A DNA stretch of 64,000 nucleotides from Isoetes taiwanensis (GCA_021234155.1 JAJEKV010000214.1:434001-498000); one strand, 5' to 3'; counted from the stretch's first letter, positions 23,554-36,732 are shown. Numbers and translations are program-made. The notes: generated by a model from the sequence alone, not told the origin.

Positions 23554-26387
23554 ATCCCCAACCCCTTTGGCAAGGCAAAATTGAAAATAATGGATCCATA
23601 AGATTTAAAGAACCCTAACGAAGAAACCCCTAATTTGACTGTTGGCCTGTCAAGCCGGACGAATCTTGCTCCAACCGCCGACTTTGACACAAATTCGGCA
23701 ATTTAATCTTAAACAATGTTTGCCGGTCTAGTGTCAGCAGTAGTGGAGTGTCAGATCGAAGGTGAAATGTGAAGAAAACGGCTATGACAGATTTACTCTG
23801 GGGTTACTCCTGCGTCCTACAGTTTCATGTCTTCCATGTGACCACTCTTCTCGGGATAGATGACTCAGAGGTAATGCGCGCTCGCCTTTTTCAGATTTGA
23901 TTTGTTCACGGGTTATGGAAGATGAGATTCAGGCATGCATTCTGACCTAAGTTACGGACTCCTAAATTTTTGTCTTTGCTGCTATTTGCCCTACCATATT
24001 CTGCCCTAATTTTGACTCCAATATTCTTTCTCATCAGCGGCCTTCTAAATTATTTCTTCCTTAATCATGACTCCTCAAGCTTGGCCTTTTTGTCCTAAGA
24101 CGTGTTCTTTAGTTTTTTCTGTCCTAATCTTAACTTGTCTCAAAAATTTCTACCCTAAGTTTGGCTTCCTGAGTGCTTCTCTGCAGTAACATTCTTTTAC
24201 ATCACCTATAGTTACATTGTTTTTGCCTTAATCATTGCTTCTTAAAGTTAGAAAATTTTACTTAATCTTTTATGTCCAAATCTGTCTGGACATCCTGCTT
24301 GGTTTCTAGCATACTATAACTGTAAGCGAATTTATGATAAAAATTTCTTACTAATCTTCACTTATCAGATTATGTAGTTATGTTGAAAACTTGGTCTTCA
24401 CAAAGGAGAAAATTTTACAAAGTGATATATGCTTAAGGTAGTGAAAAAGAGTAAGACAGCCAATTGGAAGGATCATTGTCTGCTAAAGCATAAGCTAAAA
24501 GCAAATGGACATGGGTCTTACAGCTTCTGTCTTGTTATGAAGGATTTAGCATCATGGAAGATAGATGTTGCATTTTGTCTTTTGTGAAGGCTCTATCCAT
24601 TGCATCCTTGTAATGGGGATAAGATAGAATGGCCAATTGGAGTGCCTCCCACGCATACTTGGCACTTGTTTTCTTCAAAATAAACAGTTTATTTATTACT
24701 GGACCACTTTTAAGCCAAACCATGGGTCCCCTTTTTCAACTGATATGCCTACCTTGTGCTTTTGAGCAATCTATTATTATGTCTTTTGGCTTCTTACGAA
24801 ACCAATTAATTCCCTGTTCCTAATGCCACACGATAAGTGTGGCCCATTGTGAAAATGTTGGTTGTCCCGAAAGTATTAAGATTCCAGATCTAGATCTATG
24901 AATACAAACTGAAGCCACCTTTAAACCTTTTCAAGACATACAGTGCGCGATTCTCGAACTAACATTAACTTGTCATGAGATCCGCTTGATTATTGTTTGT
25001 AGCGTGGACAAGTGAGTCTCCTTTAATTCAATTCAATTCAATTCTTTATAGAAATATTGTCAATGTGTCAAATACACTTGCCACCTATATGTTGTGTAGT
25101 CCAACCATGGATCTACGTCATTTTCAGAGGAACTATAGATTGGTATTGCTTGTGGGTGTTTGTTCTCGTGCAAAATTATAGATAGATAGATAGATACATA
25201 GTAATTTTTACATAATACATACATACCATACATACCGATAGATAAATAGTAGCATTTTTCATATACCCACAATATACGATATAAAAGTTTACTTGCTTAT
25301 ATAGGGTTTCTTTGTTTCTCTGGAATATTTTATACAAGCTTTTATGCGACATGATGTTTTTGTTGTTGTCTTGCTTGAAGGTAATTCAAGCAAGTCATTT
25401 TCAATGGATGGATAGAGTCTTGCTTCGACGGGCCACATGGAAGAGTTTCTATCCATGACATAGAGGTTGTGGTTATGCATGTTTGCACAACTAACATTTT
25501 GACGTGGATGGTAGAAATGAGCGACATGACATCAAAGCAGATTTGTTTAGCAACTAGTAGTGGTTGTACTAGTTTGAAGAGGAATAGTTGCTAAACTAGT
25601 AGTGGTTGTACTAGTTTGAAGAGGAATAGTTTGCTTAACTTCTCATCAAAAACAGGTCATAGGTTCAACTTATGTGGACCTTTGCATAGGATTTGGAAAT
25701 GGTTCATTGGACTTACCTCCTTTAACATATAGCATTGAATAATGCAAGGACAAAAAGAAACACAAAGAGAATTTAAGGATGTAGTTTAGCTATAGACATT
25801 GTAATGATGAAAATCGGATTCTAAGTCATGCATAATCTTTTTGTTTTGTTCAATAAAACTCTAGGTATGGTAATTGATTGTTTACCCAATGGCCACCTAA
25901 CATTTTTATTGTTTGGGCGGATAATGCTTTTAAACTTGTATGCTTTTTCAATTTTTGTTTGTCCGCTGAGCCAAGTGTTGATAGGTGGATTGTATGAATA
26001 AGACCCTTTAAAGGCTTGAAACCTCGATTTTAAAATTGGATACTTAAATTATATGACAGTTGGCCTTTATATGATTATCTCATGGGGCCATGATTGATGT
26101 TGAAACACATGAAGGAGAAGTGGACATGAATGAAAATATGGTCCATATTCTAAGCATCTGCGCGCCTCTTATAAATTCTTAGATAATACTAATAGGAGGG
26201 AATGAATTTGCTTGGACGCACAAAGCTTGCCAAAAGCCAAAATTTATGGCTTGCTAGAATAGTTGATAACATGGCGCGACATTGCTTGGAAGGATTCTGG
26301 GCTCCAAAAATGAATTTGGAGCAGCTTTTCTTGGGAAGGGTTTTAAAGTTGGCTTGGTAGGGTTTTATAGTTGGTTAGGTTTTTATT
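23554..26387. other. Intergenic, no supported gene
   Basis: AT-rich DNA. Microsatellites are (AATTC)n at about 25,025-25,042 and (GATA)n at about 25,180-25,195. A perfect tandem duplication of about 41 bp lies at 25,552-25,631. A minus-strand open stretch at 24,535-24,723 (SAKYAWEALQLAILSYP) looks protein-like but is not recognised. Confidence 0.5.
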
Positions 26388-26660
26388 GGCTATAGTTACA
26401 TGGAATTCTTACAATCCTTACCTAACTTATGGCTAAAGTTTTTTAAAAGATAAATAAGAAAATAGCCAAACCCATAAGGATTTTGGAATTTTATTGAGGA
26501 TCAAGGTGTAAATTAATAACCTCCTAGATCTTAGAACATAAATTTGGTTTGGCTATAGTTGCATGAAATTCCCACAGTTCTTATCTACACTATGGCTAAA
26601 GTTTTCAAAAAGGTAGAATTAAAAAAAAAACCAAACCTATAAGGATTTTGGAATTTTATT
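26388..26660. repeat. Tandem duplication of about 107 bp with a 163-bp period
   Basis: The unit from 'ggctatagttacatg' to 'aaggattttggaattttattgag' at 26,388-26,497 recurs at 26,551-26,660 with scattered changes. Confidence 0.8.
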
Positions 26661-26949
26661 GAGAATTTTGTAAAAAATAAGCTAAAACCTAACTAAAGTA
26701 AGAAAAATACCTTAGAAAAATATAGATTATTTTGGTGAAACTTACAAAATCTTTAGAGAATCTCATTATATTTGGCTAAACCTTCTTATTTTTTGAGATT
26801 TTTGTCCAAAAAATTGCCAAAACCCTAATGGTCAAGCCCAAATTTTAGCCAAATAGCGAATAATAGCCACTCATTTATACCTTGGGATTACCAAAGTGAC
26901 AATTAACAACTAATATAAAAAGAGGATCAGCCACACTAGGATTAACACA

Positions 26950-29330
26950 CTAGAAGACAGTAGTGGAGAATTTATTGCAAGTTTCCTTATTTAAAAGGAG
27001 TATTATTCATTTTATTGTCCATTATATGGACCTAAAGTAAAGTGGAATAAATCAGCCTATACCATGTAGTCACATATTGGACATTGGTATCAAAGCCATG
27101 GCGAATAGGTCTCGATGAGGGAGAAATACCATGGTTTGAAGAAATGAATGATATGAAACTGCATGAACTTGGGTGAAAATGCTCATCACATGATGGTGCA
27201 ATAGTCACGATGATGGATAAGCATTTTGTTACTTTGTGCTCAAATTTTGATTTGCATATATGCAATGGCAGCAATAGGTTCCCAGGCACAGGAATGTGCA
27301 CATGCAAGGGAAAAATATTGTAGGCTATCTCATTTGCTCTGTGCATCCTACACATACGATTAAGAATTTCCAGATTTTAGATAAAAGTGCTAAGTCAGAT
27401 CATCATCTGCTTGTGTTTACTATAGAGGCTAAGCAGAAAATGAAGCCGAGAAGTGTGATGGATACCAAGAAGATGGACACATACAAAACTATGATGGAGA
27501 ATTGTTTTACAAGGACATGACAGTGTATGATGGGCAAAACTCCCACGTATGCCTTAATTAAAGTGGCAAAAGATTGTCTTATGTCAATAATTCCATGTAA
27601 TGTCTGGTATGACTAAGAAGGCAAAGGCGCACGGTTTGCTTACTACACTGCAGATAATACGGATAAATTAGACAAGTACTATAAACGTCTCACAAGAAGG
27701 AAGAAAAGGGCACACATTTGCGGGAGGCAAGTAGCTTTGTTAACTAATTGGGTACAATGCCAACACTTGTTTTGGAGGAAAATGAAGGGAAAGAAAGAGA
27801 CTCTTAGCTGTTTGTCTAATGAGATGTTATTCCAATATCTTAGACAGTTGTACTTTAGAGAAGACGCAAAATACTCTACAAATAGCACTAGCATACATAC
27901 TGATTGTTTCTCTTTTAAAGAGATAGGTAATGATATAAGTAGTTTTGCTAATGGGAAGGTTGTTGACTCTCTATGATTAGTTGCAGAGATGATCAAATAG
28001 GCAAGAGAATATGTGATTGAGTACATTAAAAAATATTTAACAAAGCGGTTCAACAAGGCTTTCCTATTGATTGGCAATCTAATAAAGTTGTTCAAGTGCA
28101 TAAGAGTGGGGATAAAGAGCTTGTAAGTAATTACTGCCATATTCTAATGAGCAATATGTGGGCTAAACTTTTTGCAACAATTATTGAAAGCAACTTATGC
28201 GGATGGGCTAAATCCAAATGGAGTTAGGGCTAACAGTCAAGCAAGTTTTAGACCTCGGTATTCCACAATTTATCAACTTGTGACTATGTGAGTCCTTATG
28301 GAAACCGCCAGAGGTACAAGAAAACCATTTTTCTTTACATTTGTTAAATTTTCAAGACCCAGTATGAAAAGGTTCTTATTGAACTTTGTATTCCATAGCA
28401 GTATGATGAAAGGATTGTGAGCAATATTGGCATTAAACAATAGAATAGAATAGAATAGAAGAGTGGATCATATATCAGGAAGGAACGAAGGCATCTTTGG
28501 TGGCGCACGTAATTGCTTTACTGCGACACATGGATGACATCATATTAATTGCGAGAACAAAAGATGCTATGAACAGGCATTTTTGGAAGTAGTTTCTCAA
28601 TTCCGCCACAACTCTGAAATGCATGTAAATATCACCAAAACCAAGGTAATGGTGGTTGGAACACGGGAAAAACATTGCTTTCCATACAAAGAGCAGTGTT
28701 AGAAACAATATCCTTTTTCAAGTATCTTAGAATTATTTTGAGTAGTGATTATCGATGGAATCAATGCATAGAACAAGTGGGAATGCTATGAGCACTATAT
28801 CCTATGCAGAAGAAGTGCAAGCAAATTGATCTTGGGATTTCCATTGAAGAGAATTCTTTATAAGACCCTTGTGGAAAATGTAATTCTTTATAGTTGTGAA
28901 GTATGAGCCCGTAAATTCAGAAAAGATTCTTACATGCAGAATTGGAAGTGAAATTTGCAAATACCATATGAAATCATGATAACATAGGCTGCTCTTTTGC
29001 CACTTGAGGCAGGGGCAATGCTTGGATTTGCAGTGTATATAAAGAGGGTACAAGGTATGAATCCTGATAGATAATGTGTGGTATGAGGATGCAACCATAT
29101 AAGTTGTGAAATAGAATGTTAGTATGGATGAGTTGAGCAGGTCAAAGCAAGAAATTAGAAATGTTGTGGCAAGCAAATTTCAGAATAAGTTATGGAAGGT
29201 GCATAAAGTGAAGAAGTATATGTACCAACAATATATGAAGCCTAATTTGCAAGAAGCAAAATATTTGTCAGATCATATACCCAAGCACTGTTCGAAAATG
29301 ATGACGTTTTCATTGTTTTGATCATACCAT
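26950..29330 (+). mobile_element. Decayed LINE ORF2
   Basis: Plus-strand fragments in LINE order. The endonuclease end is at about 27,390-27,430 (SDHHLLVFTIEAK). The RT start is near 28,060-28,130 (PIDWQ-NKVVQVHKSGDKELVSNY), then a QASFRPRYST-like block at about 28,235, and MDDIILIARTKDAMNRHF (about 28,531) with NITKTKVMVVG near 28,630. The C-terminal stretch is at 29,124-29,321. Every block is separated by stops or frameshifts. An (AATAG)4 run at 28,439-28,460 sits inside the RT. No ORF1 is seen. Confidence 0.65.
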
Positions 29331-29504
29331 TTTAGTGCAGTGAGTGCAGAAGGTGGAACGTGTTCTGAAATGAGATCTATAGCTTCAGAGGCCATGGCCC
29401 AAAATTGAGCCACTATTTTCAATATTATCTGAACATATATACTTTTTTTTTGTGAGCTATCTTTTTGTTCTATGCCACAATCTAAATGAGGCTTGTGAAG
29501 CAAT

Positions 29505-29775
29505 GTGTGTGGCGAGTTGGTATGGACCTAGTGATGTCTAAGATTTGTGAACTTTGGTCAAGGGTTTAAACCCTACCTTAGATGTCATTTCTTGATGGGA
29601 GTTGCTAGGGGTTATATTAATGATGAACCCCGATGTAGTAGAACTTTCTGTTGATACATGTTCACTATGGTCCAGTCGGCGCAACCACATATGGATAGGA
29701 TATGTAGGTGTCTACTAGCCTTGGCTGTTTGGTGACTTCCTAATATAGACCTTAAACAAAAAGTACTAATACTAA
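29505..29775 (+). mobile_element. tRNA-derived SINE
   Basis: A pol III A box-like TGGACCTAGTGATGTC (about 29,523) and a B box-like GGGTTTAAACCCT (29,561) are spaced as in tRNA-derived SINE heads. A body of about 200 bp follows. The 3' end and TSD are not clear. Confidence 0.5.
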
Positions 29776-29805
29776 TAGTGACTTCCTAATATGGACATCA
29801 TAAGA

Positions 29806-29861
29806 GGGCCCCGCGACCGGCGATAGCTGGGAAAGGGCCCCGCGACCGGCGATAGCTGGGA
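29806..29861 (+). repeat. GC-rich tandem duplication
   Basis: A 27-bp unit GGGCCCCGCGACCGGCGATA... at 29,806-29,832 is repeated exactly at 29,835-29,861. It contains a self-complementary GGGCCC. Confidence 0.9.
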
Positions 29862-29999
29862 GCGGATCTCCTATGTGACCCACTGCCATTCCCCTCCAAA
29901 ACAAAATGGCGATGGGTTTTCTTTCGTTAGCAACAGCATCCGTCCTTGTTTGTTGTAGTTAGCAGCATCGATTCTTGCGGGAAAAAGAGCACCGACTTG

Positions 30000-30200
30000 A
30001 ACTGATTCGAAGCAAAGTTGTATCTGTTTATCTCTTGCTTAGACTTTCTTGCACCGTTCTGAAGCACCAATCTGAAGAAGAGCATCGATTTGTCTTACAG
30101 AGCACTGATTTGAAGCAGACCGATTTATCTTGCATAGCAGCCGTGATTTGAAGACAAATTTGAAGCAGATCTTGTAGAGCACTGCTTTGAAGCAGAAGCA
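30000..30200 (+). repeat. Imperfect repeats of a GAGCACTGATTTGAAGCAGA-like unit
   Basis: Variants of 'agagcactgatttgaagcaga' recur about five times between 30,035 and 30,195 with irregular spacing. There is no coding support. Confidence 0.65.
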
Positions 30201-30235
30201 CAGAGAACCGGTTAACAGAAGGAGAAGCAGAGGTC

Positions 30236-30355
30236 GGGACGAATGCATTATACAGCCCCCCCTCTGACGTGGCACAATCCCAGCCCTCCAATCCAAGCCT
30301 GGAGGGCCAGATATCAGCGACACAGGGGAGGGGGGCTGTATAATGCATTCTACCC
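30236..30355. mobile_element. 120-bp MITE with 8-bp TSD
   Basis: Terminal arms of 26 bp (GGG..GAATGCATTATACAGC then a C run) match inverted with two mismatches. The element is flanked by identical 8-bp repeats CAGAGGTC at 30,228-30,235 and 30,356-30,363. The middle holds a second hairpin (CCCTCCA / TGGAGGG), so the whole unit folds on itself. There is no coding capacity. Confidence 0.85.
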
Positions 30356-31478
30356 CAGAGGTCTTGTTAGTACCAAACACCAGTTGTCCACCGGCTAAGC
30401 AGAATCGACGACCCAACTTTGATTCCGCATTATAGGGCATATATACGTGTCAAAGCAAGAACCATCTTCCGCTGAAAACCCAGGCCCACCTTGTATTTTG
30501 TGCTCCTTTGCATACCAATTCGAAGATTGGACACATTTTTTTGGTTCTTATTATTTATTATCTGCTAAAATACTGTCTACTCCCAGTTGGGAATCAAGTA
30601 AGCATGAACAAGTTTGTAATTTGGAAGGTGAGTTTCATTGCCAATATTATAACAAAATTCAACGCAGGTAAAATATAGTTTGCCATAGAGTCATTGACCT
30701 AAGATTATCCGTTGATTTGTGATTCTTATCTATACACTCTCCATATGGTACACTAATTCATATCAATGAACCATATTTAATCTACATGCAAAAGATAGAC
30801 CCAAGGGAATTCTACAGATATGCCATCCGGTTAACAGAGTAGGCAAAAAACCCTTAGTATACGTGTTGAGAACCCCTGGAAAAGTACCCATTTCAATAAT
30901 GTATGTGTTTAAAATGGACTAAACATGGTCCAAAACCTAGCCTTTTCATATATTCGTACAGAAAAGTTCCAAAAAAAACCCATATAATATAACTCAGATG
31001 GTTTGTATGGGATTTCAAGATGAACCCCCTTTGAGATAGACATTGCTCCTTCTAAACAATCTGTCATTTTGCTTTATATTCAGACAATGTGTCTCTATAG
31101 CTACAATTCAAACTCTGCAACATCTTCAAATCTAAACTATTATCATGCTTGAATGTCATTTGTGGTGTGGAGAATTGAATTGTGGTAATGGCTACCTTGC
31201 TGCAGGTGATAGTCTTCACCATTCCTTCTAGATGGTTAGTTGAATGAGTTTCGATCCTTTTGCATTGCAAATGCCCCAATAAAGTTTTCATTGCATGACA
31301 CTCATGCCTTATATAAAGGTAGACTTAAAGGCCTTGATCAGCTTTGAACTTTATACTTTAAATTAATTGCTTCTTAGCAAACATTCTGACATTTTTTTTT
31401 AAGTGTTTAGGTCTGATAATTGAAAGCCATTATGGTCATTGCAAAGCAAATGTTGCAGCTTCAAAGTTCGGAGATTTG

Positions 31479-32079
31479 TGTTTAGGGTCTGGGTTCGAAA
31501 TTGTCTGCAAGATAGCCCTCTATGAGGACCCTTGGATCAAACAGACAGATCCTTAGTGTAGTGTGTCACATGGGATTTTGCAAGAGAGATATGAACAGAA
31601 AGCACAAAACAAAGGAAACTGTATGCCAAGATAAGAATCCCTTGAATATCATAAGAAGTAGATGAGATCTCGCAAGACGCTGAGACAAAAATTGAAACAA
31701 GACAATACTAAGTCTCATCTAAACTTAAGGTCTAACTCTACTGATATATATATTACAATGGCCTCAGGCCCAAAATAGGCATATGGCAGAGCTTTTGTGA
31801 TCTTGGTTACCAACTCTTGGATCATATGCTTGATTTGAGGGAATCTTTTCGGTGTTGTCATTAGTACCGCAAATCCCATTAAGTTAAGGCCGCATTCCCC
31901 TGATGTGATCATTCGTCACCCCTTGTCCTCTTCCTTGCCGGCGGCGTGGGTTTCTGCGTGGGCGTGGTCTTGCTACCTGACGCTCCTACGTGACCTTGAC
32001 TCTTGCTTTTGGGCTCTTGTGTGTGCTGGCCTGTGTAGTGCTCAAGAATAGTCCAGTGCCTGGTGGCACAGGACTAACA
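31479..32079 (-). repeat. 3' LTR of the gypsy element
   Basis: 601 bp, TG...CA. It matches 38,361-38,965 with scattered changes and is preceded on the minus strand by the polypurine tract. Confidence 0.93.
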
Positions 32080-33364
32080 CTCCCCCCACCAAAGAACACT
32101 CGAAGGAGGGGAAAGTAGGCACTGTCTCGGGAGATAGAAAACCTGTGACTTGATTGAAGTCATTCGGACGACTATGAGGTCAAGCCTCGGAATGGTACTT
32201 CTGAATGAGATCATGTCGGTCTTTCAAAGCATCCCCAGTGTTTAACACAATAGAGGTGACGCATCTAACATTAATCCAGACTACGCCATGTCTTCAAAGG
32301 CACGATGAACCTTTGCTGGAACAAACTGGCATTCAATCAGCAGATAGGTCTGGAGGCCAAAAGCATCGACACTGGCATTGGGATTGCAATAGTAAACAGG
32401 ACGCCAGCGAGCCAAGGAGCAGGTGAGAAGACACTTCAAAGTAGCACAAAAACCTGCTTGCTCGTGAACAGATGGATCCAATGAAGTGGCAGCTCTTTCC
32501 AAAAATTGCATGAATCCCTAGACTGCATTGGCCATGGTTTTCCAACCTCAGTCATTTGGGATGTATATCTAATTCCTGTTGTGATCTAAGGTTTCCCCTC
32601 CTTGCCAGACATTACTACGCACAAAGCATAGATCCGAATGGAGATCTGTAGATATATATGTTGGGGTCCAATTAGCATGACCAACCAAAGCCGTGGTCCA
32701 AAAGGAGGAATGCCAATCACAGGTGAGAAAATTTCGGCGTAAAGGGGCTCCCAACGACGCATAAGGAGTGTCGTGTTGGGGAGCAGGCTGCATCATCGGC
32801 TTCTGAGCTTGACTGCAGAATTTCTGAAGCAAGTCCTGATCCAGGGCTTGACACTAGCGTTCTCATTTAGGACAGGGGAGTAAGGTATTGAGAGGGGGAG
32901 GAGCCCAATTCACAGGAATGGTCCGGCTCTCAAGATAGGCACGGAGACTATTGAAAGAGCCTAAGTGTTGTAAGTAAAGTTCTCAATCTCCAATTCCTCA
33001 TACATGTATGTACTTATGGACCTCATGCAAGGCTGCTTCTATTCAAAGAGGCAAATAACCAGCAAGCTCGGGCACGTACTCTGCCTGAAGAGCATTAACC
33101 TAGGACTGATCATGAAGATACTTGTTGTCTTGCTGCAACAGCCACCTTGTGGATATCCCCTTGGAAAGCACAGGGTGGACCGTCAATGAACTTGTCGGGG
33201 GTGTCTGCGAGATAGAAATCATGCATGACATAGGCCATGGGCTGGACAAGTCGAAGAATGAAGAAATCTTTGTCTTCACAGATAATGAGCTGAAAGGTAA
33301 GTAAGGCACAAAAAAGTCCTTTTTCGTCAATAGTCAGGCCAGAGAGAAGGTACCGCTACTAGAT

Positions 33365-33670
33365 TTGTGGCGGGATATGGGCATCTGGAATTGGAATGTA
33401 CCCCCCAATATGGACAGATCAGCAAAAAGACGTTGGGCCACCGTGGCACACTATGTCGAAGAATTGTCTGGAGTGGCTCACCTATTGCATGAACAATTTG
33501 GACCTCTAGAAGATGAAGACAGAGGAATTCCAATGGATGGGAGGCTGGCCGCTTCTTCTGACAACCTCGACCCCCAGTCCAACTATGTGGACGTGGTCCT
33601 ACATCTGTGCTGGGATCTTGAGCAGGGTTATGTGATCCTGCGAGCCTATGCAGCCCCGAACCCCGAGTAG
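33365..33670 (+). other. Antisense 101-codon open frame in the gypsy element
   Basis: On the strand opposite to gag-pol, between integrase and the 3' LTR, lies a clean frame of 101 codons with an acidic product. A splice-donor-like AAGGTAAGT lies upstream at about 33,294. Some plant gypsy lineages carry an antisense ORF in this interval. I recognise no domain, and chance is possible at this length. Confidence 0.25.
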
Positions 33671-33779
33671 AAAGAAGATTAGTGTAGGATTTTGTGTAAA
33701 AGTAAGGGCGATGTCTGTGCGATTAAGTAAGGGCTATGTCTATTTTGTAACCCTACATTTTTTGATATAATAGGTGAAA

Positions 33780-34910
33780 GCCATTAACCAAGGTAGGTAA
33801 TTGGGTGCCATCTAATTCAGCAAGTTGAAACACACTTGGTTGTACCACCTTAATGATTTTGTAAGGGCCAAGCCAAGTTTGCCAAGAAAATTCTTGTATC
33901 TGGAGTCATAGAGAAGAACTAAATCTCCTTCATTGAAAGTTTTTGTTTTAATCTCATTGCCATGTCAGGATTTCTGCAATTGTTGACCAGCAAGGACCCT
34001 GAGATAGACATCCCTGCGAATTTCATCAAGTTGTTGTAACTTGTGAACCCTTTCCTGTAAAGCAGGAGGAGGATCATGTACAGTAACGAGTTGAAATCTG
34101 AGAGTGGGCAGAATAAACTCAAAAGGCATCAAGGCTTCTTGGCCATATACGAGTCTGAAAGGTGTCTGACAGGTAGCAATTTTATAAGTTGTGTTATAGG
34201 CCCATAAGATAGTGGGTAACTTTTCCTGCTAATCTTTCCTGGAAGCATCACAAATTTTCCTGAGGATGTTGATCAGAGTCTTGTTGGTGCTTTCAACAAG
34301 ACTATTACCTCGTGGATAATATGGCGTGCTCTTCCGATGATGTATATGCAAGTACTCCGTGAGTTCCTTAATTATGTGATTGACAAAATGAACACCCCGG
34401 TCTCTCACCAGTTCCGTGGGGCAGTGATTTGCATGTAGAGCACCCGTGCCATGTTGACTGTGGTATTATCGGGTAACGCACAAGTTTCAGCCCACTTAAT
34501 GGCATAATCTGTGAGAACAAGAATGTATCGAGCACGGGAATTAGGAGCAGGTGGATCAATAGGCCCAACAAAATCCATCATCCATTTGCTGAAGAGTAGA
34601 GGCGTGGCAACCAGAGTTAATGTTAGAGTGTCACGGGACGTGGGCCATCTTATGCATTGGCAGACGTCGCATTGACGCGCATGAGCTTGAGCATCTTTGA
34701 ACAGCATGGGTCAAAAATAGCCAGCCAAAAGGATTTTTCGTGCCCCATTATCGCCACTGAAAATGTCCATTGAAATGTCCACCACAGAGACCTTCATATG
34801 CTTGGCGAAAAATCTCTAGGACTTCATGAGGAAGAACACATCTTCACAAAATCATATCCTCGCCACGTTTGTAGAGATGTCTAGCTACCATGGTATAGTC
34901 ATGGACTTCT
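33780..34910 (-). pseudogene. Gypsy integrase
   Basis: Minus-strand blocks in order: a zinc-finger part (ARQCDVCQC, about 34,660), MDFVGPI with the first catalytic Asp (about 34,570), RDRGVHFVN with the second Asp (about 34,390), and GNSLVES with the catalytic Glu (about 34,290). The C-terminal barrel reads GDLVLLYDSRYKNF (about 33,910) and ends near 33,780. The DDE residues are present, but stops and frameshifts break the frame. It would have inserted the cDNA into the genome. Confidence 0.8.
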
Positions 34911-34918
34911 CGAAGGAA

Positions 34919-36200
34919 TTATTGACGGCGTGAGCATAATTTGTCTGGAGAGAGCGTGGGATCCTGAGATGGTAATGCACCTGAGAGAAGATATTGTTGA
35001 TAGTCATGGAACCAGTTTGGCATGGCCATGACCCAAAAGAGTTGAGCATCCAGAACAGTGTCTGAAACTTCTAAGGACGGATCATCAGTGTGGATGCATG
35101 AAAGATAACCAGGCACCACATGAGACTTTCCTGCCTTGTTTATGATTTCAAAGGGGGGAAACTCTTGTAGTAGTAGCACCCAGCGAGCAATGTGTCCCAT
35201 GGGTGTGGTTTTATTGATCAGATAGAGGAGAGCTTGATGATCCACAAAAAACTTGATTTTGCTATCCAGCAGATAGTCATGGAACCATTGTACGCAAAAG
35301 ATGAGTCCAAGCGCTTCCCATTCCATGGCAGAATAATTCTTCTTCACAGGGTTGAGTTTTCTGCTCGCATAGCGAATCGATTTGTCTTGTTGAGAGTCAC
35401 ACTCTTGGGAGAGAACAATGCCAATAGCAAAAGCCGAAACATCCACATGGACGTGAAATGATTTGTTTCGGGATGGAACAAGAACATGGGCTAGTGTAAG
35501 CAAAACTTTCAATTTCTGAAAGGCCTCCGCCTTGGAATTCCAAGCATAAGTGGATTCATCACCTCGTGAGTTTGTGGATGAGATCCACAATGGTAGCTAA
35601 ACCAAGAATGAAGGTAGCATAATAATTGACTTTCCCAAGAAAGGAGCATGTCTCCTTAATATTGGTAGGCGTCTGAGCCTTAACAACACAGCTCATCTAG
35701 ACAAGGTCCGTGGTAATGCCTTGTTTACTAACTACATGGGCCAAAAGAAGTACTTTCTCAGGATTCAAACTGATGCCCGATTCATCATATTTTTGAAGAA
35801 CTAGCTCAGGTTTGTAGAGATGATCATCCATTGTGCTGTAAGCAGAAAAGTCATCTTGAAAGACTTGCAGAAAAATATTATCTTTCATGTAATCTTGAAA
35901 AACAGAAAGCATAATGCACTGAAAAGTGGAAGGTGAGTTGGACAAACCAAAGGGGACCACTTTACAGGCAAAATTACCCCACAACATGGTGAAAGTTGTC
36001 TTTAAGCGTTCACATCCTCAAGCGAATACAATCACCGATTGCTACTCCATCAGCGTTTTTTGCAAAAGCCATCCATGAAGAAGTACATTGAACTTGATTC
36101 GTGAAGGATAGCGAGAAATTATCACATTTCGTGGTCAAATTGACTTTTCGGTAGTCCATAAAAGCACGAATTTTCCCATCATGCTTAAGGGCAATAACAA
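34919..36200 (-). pseudogene. Gypsy reverse transcriptase (3' part) and RNase H
   Basis: From 36,200 downward: IRAFMDYRKVN, then VPFGLSNSPSTFQ (about 35,950), and the catalytic box FQDDFS (about 35,860), a variant of YxDD that keeps both Asp. RNase H is open at 34,919-35,590 with HVDVSAFAIGIVLSQ, AMEWEALGLIFCV and FFVDHQALLYL, so its Asp, Glu and Asp are all present. The RT frame has stops around 36,000-36,090. Upstream RT sequence continues beyond the 36,210-36,723 insertion. Confidence 0.85.
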
Positions 36201-36209
36201 TGGGGGCTC

Positions 36210-36723
36210 CAGGGATAGGTTCAATACGATGTACGTTTTATACAAAATACGTATGAATTGTATGATACGACACATATTTGCCGTATAAAACGTCAAAAAT
36301 ACGGCAAAAAAAAATTCCGGCGTCGGAAGATTTTCGCGTATGCGAAAACATCTAATTCGGCCTTATCGAAAGTTTTTTATTTTTTTTCAGCGTATATATA
36401 AAAAAATTCAAGTCGTGAGGCAAAATTTGAAATTTGAATTTACGAATGAGGGGACAAAATCCATACAAAGCGTCTGCTGTATAAAGCATGGGTAGCAACT
36501 TTTTTTTTTTTTTTTTGAAATTTGAAAACCCAGGTATCGCGAAATCTTACACATGGAGGCGTCTGTATTTTTTTTTTTCGGCGTCAGCTTGAAAAAACTT
36601 CAGCGTCTGAGGAAATTTATTTTTTCGGCGGTGACTAAAAATATGTTTTTTCAAAAATACGTATTTTTTAACTTTATACGTCGTCGGGAATTTAGATTTA
36701 ATGACGTACATAACCTATCCCCC
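36210..36723. mobile_element. Mutator-like non-autonomous element in the gypsy RT, 9-bp TSD
   Basis: The insert is flanked by identical 9-bp repeats TGGGGGCTC (36,201-36,209 and 36,724-36,732). Removing it with one TSD rejoins the RT (VSP then PIVIALKHDGK), which confirms both ends. The terminal repeats are short and imperfect (CAGGGATAGGTT / GGGGGATAGGTT), then ATGTACGT on both sides and AAAATACGTAT near both ends. A 9-bp TSD fits the Mutator superfamily. There is no transposase. Note the T-runs at 36,500-36,517 and 36,571-36,580. Confidence 0.85.
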
Positions 36724-36732
36724 TGGGGGCTC

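Noticed and set aside
28439-28460. 3' tail of a separate minus-strand LINE
   Set aside because: The (AATAG)4 run matches a tail motif, but no LINE 3' UTR lies on the expected side; plus-strand RT sequence continues after it.
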